Source of the DNA: Thermoanaerobacterium thermosaccharolyticum DSM 571
GTDB lineage: Bacteria > Bacillota > Thermoanaerobacteria > Thermoanaerobacterales > Thermoanaerobacteraceae
Length of the DNA stretch: 64,000 nucleotides
Assembly: GCF_000145615.1 (NCBI RefSeq)
Contig: NC_014410.1
Span: forward strand, 2,281,501-2,345,500
Reading direction: 5' to 3'
Shown here one piece after another: positions 37,449-44,817 of the stretch; positions within the stretch are counted from its first letter, which is position 1; every line of letters starts with the position of its first letter. The notes under the pieces are model-generated. The model was not told where the DNA came from, did not search any database, and saw nothing but the letters and a program-made list of their open reading frames with translations. The position numbers and the translations under genes are program-made.

Positions 37449-37504
37449 ACTATATCTTTGTATAGTTTTTACATAAAAACCAAAAAACTATACAAAGATA
37501 TAGT
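37449..37504. promoter_or_regulatory. perfect 22-bp inverted repeat between regulator and maturase genes
   Basis: The arms run 37449-37470 and 37483-37504 with a 12-base loop. The outer part is ACTATATCTTTGTATAG; the inner ends are T/A tracts. It starts five bases after the regulator stop. An identical copy lies at 46298-46353 behind the broken regulator. On the minus strand it is not followed by T, so it looks more like an operator or an RNA element for the downstream maturase genes than a simple terminator. Confidence 0.75.
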
Positions 37505-37509
37505 CTGGT

Positions 37510-38292
37510 TTAATCAATATCTATTAAATTTAACTTTGTTGCCTTTACTATTGCTTCTTGAATGCTTTTTACACATAGTTTCTCAATTATTTTCTTCTTA
37601 TGATATTTTACGGTAACTGGTTTAATCCAAAGTTCTCTTGATATTGTCAATTCTTTATAGCCTTTTGCAAGCATTATCAATATTTTTATTTGTTTGTCTG
37701 TAAAATCTATATTTTTATTTACTAGTTCAGAATTCTTTAAACAGTTTTTATATTCATTAGCAATTTTATCTGAAAGCAGTTCGACAACCACATTCATTTC
37801 TTCTGTCATGTCTCTTTCTATCGTTGAAACATCTAAATATCCTATTATATTTTCATCTATAATTATAGGAGCAGCAATGCAATGCCATTTTTTTAGAATA
37901 TCACAATAATGATATAGAGGTTCTAAATATACTGATCTTTTTAATTTCATCGCCATTGATATGGCATTTGTACCTATGGCTTCTTCTGTAAAAGATATGC
38001 CAATTGAACAGTCAAAATTGATGTGACATAGGATTTTCTCATGACACATCGTATCTAAAAGATATCCTTCATCGTCAGTTAATAAAAATATGTACTTACC
38101 CTTTAAGCTCCTTAAAATATTGCCAACAACATTTTTAAATGTCTCAATTAATGTCATATTTTTCTTTAATCTGATTTGCAAATCATTTCCTCTTGAAATT
38201 ATTGCAGGATCCGTCATCGAACTTGTAAGCCCTGCTTTTACGCATCTTTTATATGAATAAAGTATTTCTTCATATATTTGCATATTTCCCAT
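37510..38292 (-). CDS. GAF-domain / LuxR-type HTH regulator of the RiPP-like locus
   Basis: This 260-residue paralogue of the regulator at 3504-4205 has the N-terminal YSYKRCVKAGL element, GAF-like region with GTNAISMAMKLKRSVYLEPLYHYCDILKKWHCIAAPIIIDENIIGYLDVST (about 113-165), and C-terminal LuxR HTH (FTDKQIKILIMLAKGYKELTISRELWIKPVTVKYHKKKI, about 200-240). The HTH has Trp in RELWIKP where LuxR proteins, and its own broken copy (RELGIKP), have Gly at the turn; this could impair DNA binding. GGGGGA lies before the ATG, and a TGTAAC promoter element is about 40 bases upstream. Confidence 0.87.
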   Translation of the reverse strand: MGNMQIYEEILYSYKRCVKAGLTSSMTDPAIISRGNDLQIRLKKNMTLIETFKNVVGNILRSLKGKYIFLLTDDEGYLLDTMCHEKILCHINFDCSIGISFTEEAIGTNAISMAMKLKRSVYLEPLYHYCDILKKWHCIAAPIIIDENIIGYLDVSTIERDMTEEMNVVVELLSDKIANEYKNCLKNSELVNKNIDFTDKQIKILIMLAKGYKELTISRELWIKPVTVKYHKKKIIEKLCVKSIQEAIVKATKLNLIDID

Positions 38293-38590
38293 ATAAATCC
38301 CCCGTAAAACTTACAAATTTATTCTCTCATAATATAAGACAATTTTTTAAAAGATTTGTTACAGTTTCTTATAAAAAAATTTTTATATTTTTTTCATAAT
38401 TAACACTCAATTGTATCTTTGTGAACAAGTACATAAATTCCCACACCTTTTCGCAAATATCTAATACTGTGAAAATTCTTTACCTCCTCAAACAGAAAAT
38501 TCCCCAAACAATAAGTTTGCGGGAACATAAAACACGCTTCAATATTTAATTAAAAATCTTTAAAGCCTTTGATTTCAACCTATTTATTCT
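38193..38590 (-). repeat. regulator promoter block duplicated at 18992-19386
   Basis: The segment covers the first ~33 codons of the regulator, its TGTAAC promoter and ~200 bases further upstream. It is nearly the same as 18992-19386. It occupies most of the gene-poor interval 38293-38747; the remaining ~155 bases (38591-38747) hold only a loose TTCTCTA/TAGAGAA dyad and no gene that I can see. Confidence 0.85.
38336..38363 (-). promoter_or_regulatory. TGTAAC-type promoter element, copy 3
   Basis: Minus strand: TGTAAC, 16 bases, TGTCTTATATTATGAG, about 40 bases before the start of the regulator gene, preceded by an A/T tract. Confidence 0.65.
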
Positions 38591-38747
38591 CTACCAACAT
38601 GACTGTCTCAACATGTGTTTTGATAGAGAAATGATAGTATTTCGCAAAATTAAAGAGGGTATTTTAATTTTACCCCCATGCATTCAAAATAAAAGCTTAT
38701 GACTTTCTCTCCAATAGAAAACATTTTTTATTTATATTGGAAGTATT

Positions 38748-39287
38748 CTATTTTTTATCCTCAGACTCTATCAGTTCTATCATTCTAATAAAATAATCAT
38801 ATACTTCTGTACTTTCATTAAACATATTTTCTAAGTCTTTTTTCCCTTTTTCTAAAATATCTTTTTCTAAAAACTTTTCGTTAAAGATAATTGCTAATGG
38901 ATATTGCCTTCGTGAAGCTACATTTAACATTTGTTTGCCAGCATTTTCTGCTTTTAAATAATCAGAATATATTGATAAAAAGTGTTCTGGAAAAACACTA
39001 ATTAAATAACCATAAAACCACAAATAATCTTCGTCATTTGAATATTTCTCTGTTGCTATTTTGAAGGCATCTATTAATATGTGTTCTGCCTGGTCTAAAC
39101 ATTTTTCTAATTTAGGTGATAATCTTCCCCATTCAGACATAACATACCAAGTGTAAAAAGAAATTCTGAAAAGATTATATTTCCCAATTGATTTTAAATA
39201 ATCTTCATTAATAGTATTTAAAAGTTCTATAAACTTATCCCAATCTTCATCATTTTTTATAATTCTATCTAATTTATCTAAATCCAT
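38748..39287 (-). CDS. unrecognised soluble protein, candidate immunity protein
   Basis: This 179-residue all-helical, acidic, cytosolic protein starts MDLDKLDRIIKNDEDWDKFI and ends in a Glu/Asp/Lys-rich helix; it has no catalytic motif I can name. Aromatic-rich helices (SFYTWYVMSEWGRLSPKL, YLWFYGYLISVFPEHFL) resemble immunity proteins of polymorphic toxins only in general style. It follows the secreted toxin candidate at 39320-40036 by 32 bases on the same strand, the classic toxin-then-immunity order. The immunity role is inferred from that position. Confidence 0.6.
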   Translation of the reverse strand: MDLDKLDRIIKNDEDWDKFIELLNTINEDYLKSIGKYNLFRISFYTWYVMSEWGRLSPKLEKCLDQAEHILIDAFKIATEKYSNDEDYLWFYGYLISVFPEHFLSIYSDYLKAENAGKQMLNVASRRQYPLAIIFNEKFLEKDILEKGKKDLENMFNESTEVYDYFIRMIELIESEDKK

Positions 39288-39319
39288 CGTACATCATAAC
39301 CTTTCAAATAATGTTCTAT

Positions 39320-40036
39320 TTATTCCTTATTTACCCATGCATCGCTAATTTTCCATATATTATCGCTTACTTTTTGAAATGTTACTGTTACTGTTTCTTT
39401 ACCAACCTTTAAAACTCTTTTATATGCAGAACCGTATCTGCTTTCTGTTCCTTCTTTCATAACTTTTTCTATTGTATTTCTTACTTTTTCCCATGTAATT
39501 GCCCCCTTAATAATTTTATCCCAATTATGTTTTGGATCTTTTATATGTCTTTGCTTATTTGGTTGTCCATCTAAATCTTTTAAGGCTTTGTCAATTATTT
39601 TCTCTTCCGCTCTAGCTTCAAACCAATCAACAACTTTTTTATACAACCAGGTACCTGCTGCTATTACTGTACCACCTATAATCACTACTCCCGCAGCAGT
39701 AATCACTACTTCTCCAACTCCTGGAATCCACCATGTTCCTGCAATAAGAGCTCCTGTAGCACTTTGTACACCTACACTTCTCATTGCACTATTATCATCT
39801 TTTAATTCAGTTTTATCAACTACTACTGCAGTATCAAGAAGTTTGACAAACTGTTCTTGTGTATAATAAACATCATTAATATATACGCCGTCATCAGTAA
39901 TAACAATATTACATTTATCAATATTTGCATTTTTAGAACTTGATTCATTTTCACTTGCAAATGCTGAAATGCCTATATTAGATACCATCAGTATCATAAG
40001 TATAAAACTAACAATTTTTCTTGTCAAATTTTTCAT
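39320..40036 (-). CDS. secreted toxin candidate, polymorphic toxin type 35-like C-terminus
   Basis: This 238-residue protein has a Sec signal peptide (KIVSFILMILMVSNIGISAF-A), a ~70-residue spacer, a Gly/Val-rich hydrophobic stretch (about 98-135, TGALIAGTWWIPGVGEVVI onwards) that could insert in a membrane, and a C-terminal ~85-residue domain with KQRHIKDPKHNWDKI, a central Glu/Lys helix and TVTFQKVSDNIWKISDAWV. The RHI...KHNW and final strand pattern recall the type 35 (BECR-like RNase) toxin domain; this is from memory and moderate. AAGGGG precedes the ATG. It lacks the long repeats of WapA-type toxins. Confidence 0.6.
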   Translation of the reverse strand: MKNLTRKIVSFILMILMVSNIGISAFASENESSSKNANIDKCNIVITDDGVYINDVYYTQEQFVKLLDTAVVVDKTELKDDNSAMRSVGVQSATGALIAGTWWIPGVGEVVITAAGVVIIGGTVIAAGTWLYKKVVDWFEARAEEKIIDKALKDLDGQPNKQRHIKDPKHNWDKIIKGAITWEKVRNTIEKVMKEGTESRYGSAYKRVLKVGKETVTVTFQKVSDNIWKISDAWVNKE

Positions 40037-40252
40037 AATTCACTCACCCCTTAAACTTTTCCTTAGGTAATTTTATCAAATATATAAACAAGCTTGTTTA
40101 CAGTAATTATTATACCTCCACATTCCAAATTTGTAAATAATTTTATTTCAAATATTTTCCGACATAAATTGACAGAATGTTATTGTTTCAAACAAAAAAT
40201 AATCAAAGCGACTCTACATCACTTCAACTATCACATTCATAATCTCTATAGT

Positions 40253-40435
40253 CCAGGATTCTTTAAACAGTTTTTATATTCATTAGCAATTTTGTCTGAA
40301 AACCATTCAATAACTACATTCATTTCTTCTGTCATGTCTTTTTCTATTGTTGATACATAACATTTCCTCATGACACATCGTATCTAAAAGATACCTTTCA
40401 TCGTCGATTAATAAAAATATGTACTTACCGGCTTT
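40253..40435 (-). pseudogene. fragments of a GAF/LuxR regulator gene
   Basis: Two pieces match the regulator at 37510-38292: 40255-40357 (to 37727-37829) and about 40363-40431 (to about 38033-38100), joined by deletion of the ~200 bases between. The rest of the interval 40037-40592 is AT-rich, with a short frame reading ISPKLVTDEGKKILDSLKK on the minus strand (about 40435-40495) of unknown origin and no intact gene. Confidence 0.8.
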
Positions 40436-40592
40436 TTGAGTGAATCTAATATCTTTTTCCCTTCGTCAGTTACCAACTTGGGAGATATTTGTCAATAATG
40501 CAGATTTACTAACATCAAAACAGTTATCTTTTCACTTTTTTATAATACAGTTTAATAGAATATTTGATTCAAGTGTCATAAGAAGCATTTTT

Positions 40593-41400
40593 TTAAGATG
40601 ATAATAATAACTTCGCTTGATTTTTACCTGATTTTGTAAGAATAAATCTGATTTTGATATTTTTATACAAAGTCGCAGCCATCTCAGCTGCCATTTTCAG
40701 TACTTTTTTTGCATTTATGGCTCCTATTTTGAATGAAAACCAGATTTTTGAGCGCACTAATCCCCTTACAGGTATCACATCTACATGATATTTTCGTCTT
40801 AGTATTGATGGAATACCCTCCACTCCATTTCTTATCTTTTGAAGTACACTGTATTTTTCTGTTGACATCTTTTTTAAATAGCTTGCTCTTTGTATTGTTT
40901 TTGCTGTTATTAATACATACGCTGATTTCTTTTGTAGTTTCGCTCCACATTTTTCTCTTAGTGGGCAATGTTCACATGTTTTTTTATTGAAGGATGCTCT
41001 ATATACTCCAGCTTTTTCATAATACCTTGTTTTGTATGGTTTTTCTCCTTTTGGACATTTGATTATTTCATGGGTCGTTTCATCTAATTCAAATTCGCTT
41101 TGTATTTCATCTGGTAATTTCCCTATAAGAGCTGTTGTTATTAGTTCGATATTGTTTTTATGCTGCTGTAAGCTCCATCTGCTATTATTGTTATTTCTTT
41201 TCTTGCCTCCTAATTTTTTCTATTGTTTCTTTGCAAAAACTGCTATCGCTGTGTGTGTTTACATCATAATCATAGCTGGTTATTATGGAGTCTTCGGTTT
41301 GAATGCAATGGCTACGTACCGCTCTTTCTTTTTGCTTATATTTCTATTTTACCATATTTTTAGTTTATCACGGATGAAAAATACTTTTGACACCTTAATC
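40593..41400 (-). pseudogene. decayed IS1182-type transposase gene
   Basis: Read across frames on the minus strand, the sequence gives the C-terminal half of a DDE transposase with a Cys cluster: NIELITTALIGKLPDE, then CPKGEKPYKTRYYEKAGVYRAS, CEHCPLREKCGAKLQKKSAYV, and RNGVEGIPSILRRKYHVDVI...GLVRSKIWFSFKIGAINAKKVLK. These are marks of IS1182-like elements. Frameshifts split it into pieces and the N-terminal half is missing. Confidence 0.8.
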
Positions 41401-41401
41401 A

Positions 41402-41929
41402 TTATTTTAATTTTAAACTTTTTGCAATGTTTAAAGCGGTTTGTTCATCAACATCAGCAGTATTAAAATATAGGTCATAAGCAATCTTTTTTTCCTTGAT
41501 AATAAAAAACAGGTGTACCTGCTCGGTTACAGTTGTTTCACCAGATGCAGCCGGAGGTGTAATTTTAAGTTTTTCCTTCACTACTTCCGTAAAAAATCCT
41601 TCAAGTTTTTTTGATTCGATAACTTCTGAATGGTTTGGCTCAAGCTGTGAAATTGGTTGTTCTGGATAATATCCTATAATATCCAGTCCACCTATCTTTT
41701 TGTTTTCTTTCATAAATGCAAGTGTATTCCCATCTAATTTCTCTGCTGTCCATTCTTTTGGAATTGAAATTTGATAAAGATCGGTTTGAATGTTTTGTTT
41801 TAATTGTGTATTTTGTGATTGATTCAATTGCTGTTCAGGATTAGTGTTAAGTTTTTTGGTTTCATTTGAACAAGACGTAAAACTCAACAAGAATATGACT
41901 GAAAATAGCAAAATAAAGAATCGATTCAT
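41402..41929 (-). CDS. lipoprotein of unknown function
   Basis: This 175-residue lipoprotein has lipobox LSFTSC (Cys at 20), an Asn/Gln-rich linker and a C-terminal domain beginning LYQISIPKEWTAEKLDGNTLAFM, the opening pattern of PsbP/DUF1795-like or surface-sensing lipoproteins. It has no catalytic motif. The TGTAAC promoter element abuts its RBS (GAGGAGG), so it should be transcribed from there with a very short leader. It is followed by a decayed transposase. Confidence 0.75.
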   Translation of the reverse strand: MNRFFILLFSVIFLLSFTSCSNETKKLNTNPEQQLNQSQNTQLKQNIQTDLYQISIPKEWTAEKLDGNTLAFMKENKKIGGLDIIGYYPEQPISQLEPNHSEVIESKKLEGFFTEVVKEKLKITPPAASGETTVTEQVHLFFIIKEKKIAYDLYFNTADVDEQTALNIAKSLKLK

Positions 41930-41952
41930 TTATATGCCTCCTCTCATAATAT

Positions 41953-41980
41953 AAGACAATTTTTTAAAAGATTTGTTACA
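41953..41980 (-). promoter_or_regulatory. TGTAAC-type promoter element, copy 4
   Basis: Minus strand: TGTAAC, 16 bases, TGTCTTATATTATGAG, running directly into the GAGGAGG RBS of the lipoprotein gene at 41929. Confidence 0.7.
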
Positions 41981-42029
41981 GTCTTTTATAAAAATTTTTT
42001 TTAAATGAGGAAATTGCACAATTATGTTT

Positions 42030-42206
42030 TTAACTAGGATAAAATGTACTGACTAAAAGATATATCAACGCACCATTTAATATGATAAAGAACCATATAC
42101 TTAGTAAAACCATTCTAACGTTATTTCTATGGCGCCTATACAATTCATAAGTTGCAATATTGCATGCTATTAATGCTATACTTATCGAAGTTCTAAAAAT
42201 GATCAC
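42030..42206 (-). CDS. 58-residue membrane peptide
   Basis: This small gene starts with GTG at 42206, nine bases after AAGGAG. The product has an N-terminal hydrophobic helix (FRTSISIALIACNIATY), a basic loop (YRRHRNNVR) and a C-terminal TM (MVLLSIWFFIILNGALIYLL), so it is a two-pass hairpin. It lies just downstream of the lipoprotein gene at 42244-42666 on the same strand. I recognise no family; small membrane peptides in such islands are often immunity proteins. Confidence 0.6.
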   Translation of the reverse strand: MIIFRTSISIALIACNIATYELYRRHRNNVRMVLLSIWFFIILNGALIYLLVSTFYPS

Positions 42207-42243
42207 GGATTACGCTCCTTAAAATTTATCTATAAAAAATGGA

Positions 42244-42666
42244 TTAATATATCTCACATTGATTTAGCAATACCGAACTGCTTTTATTATCGTATTTTAT
42301 AATCACTGTATATTTTTGATTTTTATATTTTTTATAAAATTCGTCTGACTTTAATTCGACTTTGTATTGCCCAAATTTAAACTTTGGATCAGGAATGTAT
42401 CTTAGTCTACCGGTAAATAAACGTTTATTGTTAATAACAATGTCAACATTGATTTCATCAGGTATCACAAAATCCTCATTAAAAGGTTGAATTATTAGTT
42501 CACTATAATGAGGTACAAAAATTGTCAGAAATACTAACCAATAATGATTGGCACCTTTTAAATTTACTGAAGTATCTGGTGGATATTGCGGCGTACATGC
42601 ACTTAACATAAATATTGAAATTATTATCATAATAGCAATAAATATTTTTGAAAGTCGTTTATTCAT
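42244..42666 (-). CDS. lipoprotein of unknown function
   Basis: This 140-residue lipoprotein starts at the ATG at 42666 (GGAGG upstream) with lipobox LSAC (Cys at about residue 24). The mature part is a beta-rich domain with INVDIVINNKRLFTGRLRYIP and KYTVIIKYDNKSS, not identified. Only the start region of a second copy survives at 47227-47250, in front of the duplicated membrane protein. Confidence 0.7.
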   Translation of the reverse strand: MNKRLSKIFIAIMIIISIFMLSACTPQYPPDTSVNLKGANHYWLVFLTIFVPHYSELIIQPFNEDFVIPDEINVDIVINNKRLFTGRLRYIPDPKFKFGQYKVELKSDEFYKKYKNQKYTVIIKYDNKSSSVLLNQCEIY

Positions 42667-42709
42667 CGAGAAAGCCTCCTTAACATATTTGCAATCATCT
42701 AACAAAAAC

Positions 42710-43264
42710 TTATGGAAAATACACATTTCGTTTTATATATATTTTTTTGCCCATCACTTCTACCGCATTATCACTTAATTTCTTTACTGAAATATCATAA
42801 ACATGATCTTTTCGAACTAAATTTTTAACAAGCAAAACGCCTTTTATGATTTCTTTTTCCTGTCTAACTGTTATTCCATAATCAGTAGTAGCGCCAAAAT
42901 TTGTTCTATAAACCACAACAGAACTTGAATCAAATTTTATGTCGTGAATTGGCATAAACGCCTCATTTACATTAAGAGTAATAGTGGCAAATAACATAAT
43001 GGCTGCAATTGTTGTACTTATCACTATTAATATTATTGAAACCGCACTATTCGCTATCTTTGCAGAAATATGTTTAAATCTAAAGCCATTTATTAACAAT
43101 ATCAAAGGTATTATCTGAATACACAAAGAAAAAATATCGTTTAATTTTAAAGACTTAAATCTTATAAAAGGATAAAAGTAATCTAAATTCAATATCCATA
43201 AAATATAAATAGCCAATAGAGTCATGTGGATAATGTATTTATTATTTCGAACTAAACTATTCAA
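42710..43264 (-). CDS. membrane protein, duplicated at 47283-47837 (copy 1)
   Basis: This protein of about 184 residues has four hydrophobic helices in the first ~110 residues (MTLLAIYILWILNLDYF, then two further hairpins) and a C-terminal extracellular beta-like domain (FGATTDYGITVRQEKEIIKGVLLVKN...VMGKKIYIKRNVYFP). The TTG at 43264 aligns with the GTG start of the second copy and has AGG upstream. It lies downstream of the toxin type 44-like gene and could serve as its membrane immunity protein; that is only positional inference. Confidence 0.65.
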   Translation of the reverse strand: MNSLVRNNKYIIHMTLLAIYILWILNLDYFYPFIRFKSLKLNDIFSLCIQIIPLILLINGFRFKHISAKIANSAVSIILIVISTTIAAIMLFATITLNVNEAFMPIHDIKFDSSSVVVYRTNFGATTDYGITVRQEKEIIKGVLLVKNLVRKDHVYDISVKKLSDNAVEVMGKKIYIKRNVYFP

Positions 43265-43311
43265 TAATATCACCTGTCTTTTTATTTTGTTTACAAATAA
43301 AACATAAAACT

Positions 43312-43369
43312 AAGAAATATATTACACTATATATTTAAAATATAATTCATCTAGTGTAACATATTTCTT
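43312..43369. repeat. 18-bp inverted repeat between the toxin gene and the membrane protein gene
   Basis: Arms AAGAAATATATTACACTA (43312-43329) and TAGTGTAACATATTTCTT (43352-43369) match in 17 of 18 positions around a 22-base AT-rich spacer. No T run follows. It may be an operator, a transcript 3' stabiliser, or a tiny mobile element. Confidence 0.6.
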
Positions 43370-43451
43370 TTAGAAAACTTTTACTTTAAAGGTTTTAAAT
43401 TTCTATTTTTAAATTGATAATAAAATTAAATACTATCTAGAAAACCTATAT

Positions 43452-44288
43452 TTAAAAACTACGACCTTCACAATAATTTATACCTCTTTGAATCCAATAT
43501 TGATCGTTCGGATCATCAAAATAAGAATTATACCATCCTATATAAGAAGTTCCGCTATAAATCTGGTATGCACCAGCTGCTGTCTTTAATAAATCAGCAG
43601 AAAATACTTTCCTTCCAACATATCCATAGTGAGCATTTCCTATTTGTTCTCCTGACATAAGAATACTCCTATTGTCTACAGTTACTTGGTAAGTTGTATT
43701 CACACCTAAAAATGATTTATAATCCCAGTCACCACCTGTTCTGACTTTTGAAGCAAAAAATTCACCCGTTTTCATATAACCTATATTATTACCATATACA
43801 GATATATTTATATATAAATTTCTTAATAGAGTATCTCCATTAGTTTTCATTTCAGAGTCTAAATCAAAAATAACTGCATATGGTCTAATTTTAGTCGTAA
43901 CCTTTTCAAAATTATTTGATTCCTGAATAATTTTATTGGCGTCTATTTCAAATATTCCTTGAGAAATTCCGTCATTGAATATATTTATATATTTTTCAAG
44001 AGTTACAAACTCATCTTTTGATAAGTATTTTTTTATATCATTTTGATTCACCATCATATATTTGCCATCTTTAACAATTATACTTCCATGTTGAATTAAT
44101 TTATATATTAATTTGACCTCTAACTTAGCTGTTTCAGTGAAACTTTCATTTATTCTTAGTTCAATGTTATTATTTGTCAACATTTTTTCTGTCTTATATT
44201 GATCGAGATCAGTTGAGGCAATACCAACAGTTGCTGAAAAAGTTAAAGTCAAGCATAGTAAAAGTGAAACTAAAAACCTTTTAATCAT
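43452..44288 (-). CDS. secreted toxin candidate, polymorphic toxin type 44-like C-terminus
   Basis: This 278-residue protein has a Sec signal peptide (FLVSLLLCLTLTFSATVGIAS), an N-terminal ~110-residue helical region and a C-terminal domain with VRTGGDWDYKSFLG, GNAHYGYVGRKVFSADLLKTAAGAYQI and FDDPNDQYWIQRGINYCE. The WDYK, GNxHYGYVG and DDPxDQxxIxxGI elements are those I associate with the type 44 toxin domain, which is thought to be a peptidase or amidase-like effector; the activity is not certain. GGAGG precedes the ATG. It is exported by Sec alone, with no toxin-delivery modules. Confidence 0.65.
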   Translation of the reverse strand: MIKRFLVSLLLCLTLTFSATVGIASTDLDQYKTEKMLTNNNIELRINESFTETAKLEVKLIYKLIQHGSIIVKDGKYMMVNQNDIKKYLSKDEFVTLEKYINIFNDGISQGIFEIDANKIIQESNNFEKVTTKIRPYAVIFDLDSEMKTNGDTLLRNLYINISVYGNNIGYMKTGEFFASKVRTGGDWDYKSFLGVNTTYQVTVDNRSILMSGEQIGNAHYGYVGRKVFSADLLKTAAGAYQIYSGTSYIGWYNSYFDDPNDQYWIQRGINYCEGRSF

Positions 44289-44429
44289 AATTTCTCCTCC
44301 CTCTATAATCTTTGATTTTCTTTTAATATCTCACTCATTCTCAAATTTTCATGATCTTCAAAGGAGCCCTCATGTATATTAATGCTATTTATTCATTAAT
44401 TTTACATATGATAGGTATCCCAAATAAGC

Positions 44430-44817
44430 TTCTGTTGTTTTTCCATATTTTGGCCTATGAATTCCACTTAAGCTCATGTGGCATACCCTCCCATGTCTCA
44501 CAGGATCTTTGTCCTTAATTCCTTCGTTCTGCCTTACATGAGGTGGATGTCAGTTATGCTCCCTTGCTGGGTCTTAAGCCCTTATGGTGAAATTACCAAC
44601 CTGACAATTCCGGCTCTCTTTGTCAATCTTCGAATTTTTAAATTGAGTTTTAAATCTTTATTTGCTTTATTTTTAGCACCGCTTAATTATCCAAACCATC
44701 GCAGGAGCGAGGCTGTCAAGGGTCAGCTTTGTGAAGTGAAACGCAGCAAAGCTGAGACGTGGTCCTTGCCCTTGACTGACGAGGGACTGCGGTGTATCAT
44801 CACCACAGCGGTGCAAT
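44430..44817 (-). other. structured, GC-richer segment next to the IS110 transposase gene
   Basis: This segment downstream of the transposase stop is clearly richer in G+C than its surroundings and folds: GTCAAGGG (about 44717) pairs with CCCTTGAC (about 44769), and CAGCTTTG pairs with CAAAGCTG inside it. An open frame on the plus strand (44478-44834) has no RBS or recognisable protein. IS110/IS1111 elements carry a structured bridge RNA in a non-coding end, so this may be one. The stretch 44289-44429 shows nothing else. Confidence 0.5.

Noticed and set aside
37449-37504. Plain rho-independent terminator for the regulator
   Set aside because: Stem is followed on the minus strand by mixed sequence, not T; kept as a dyad of unknown role.
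40085-40110. Ninth TGTAAC promoter upstream of the type 35-like toxin gene
   Set aside because: TGTAAAC is followed by TTGTTTATATATT after only a few bases; the spacing does not fit the element.
40094-40360. Plus-strand frame at 40094-40360 as a gene
   Set aside because: It is antisense to recognisable regulator fragments and has no RBS.
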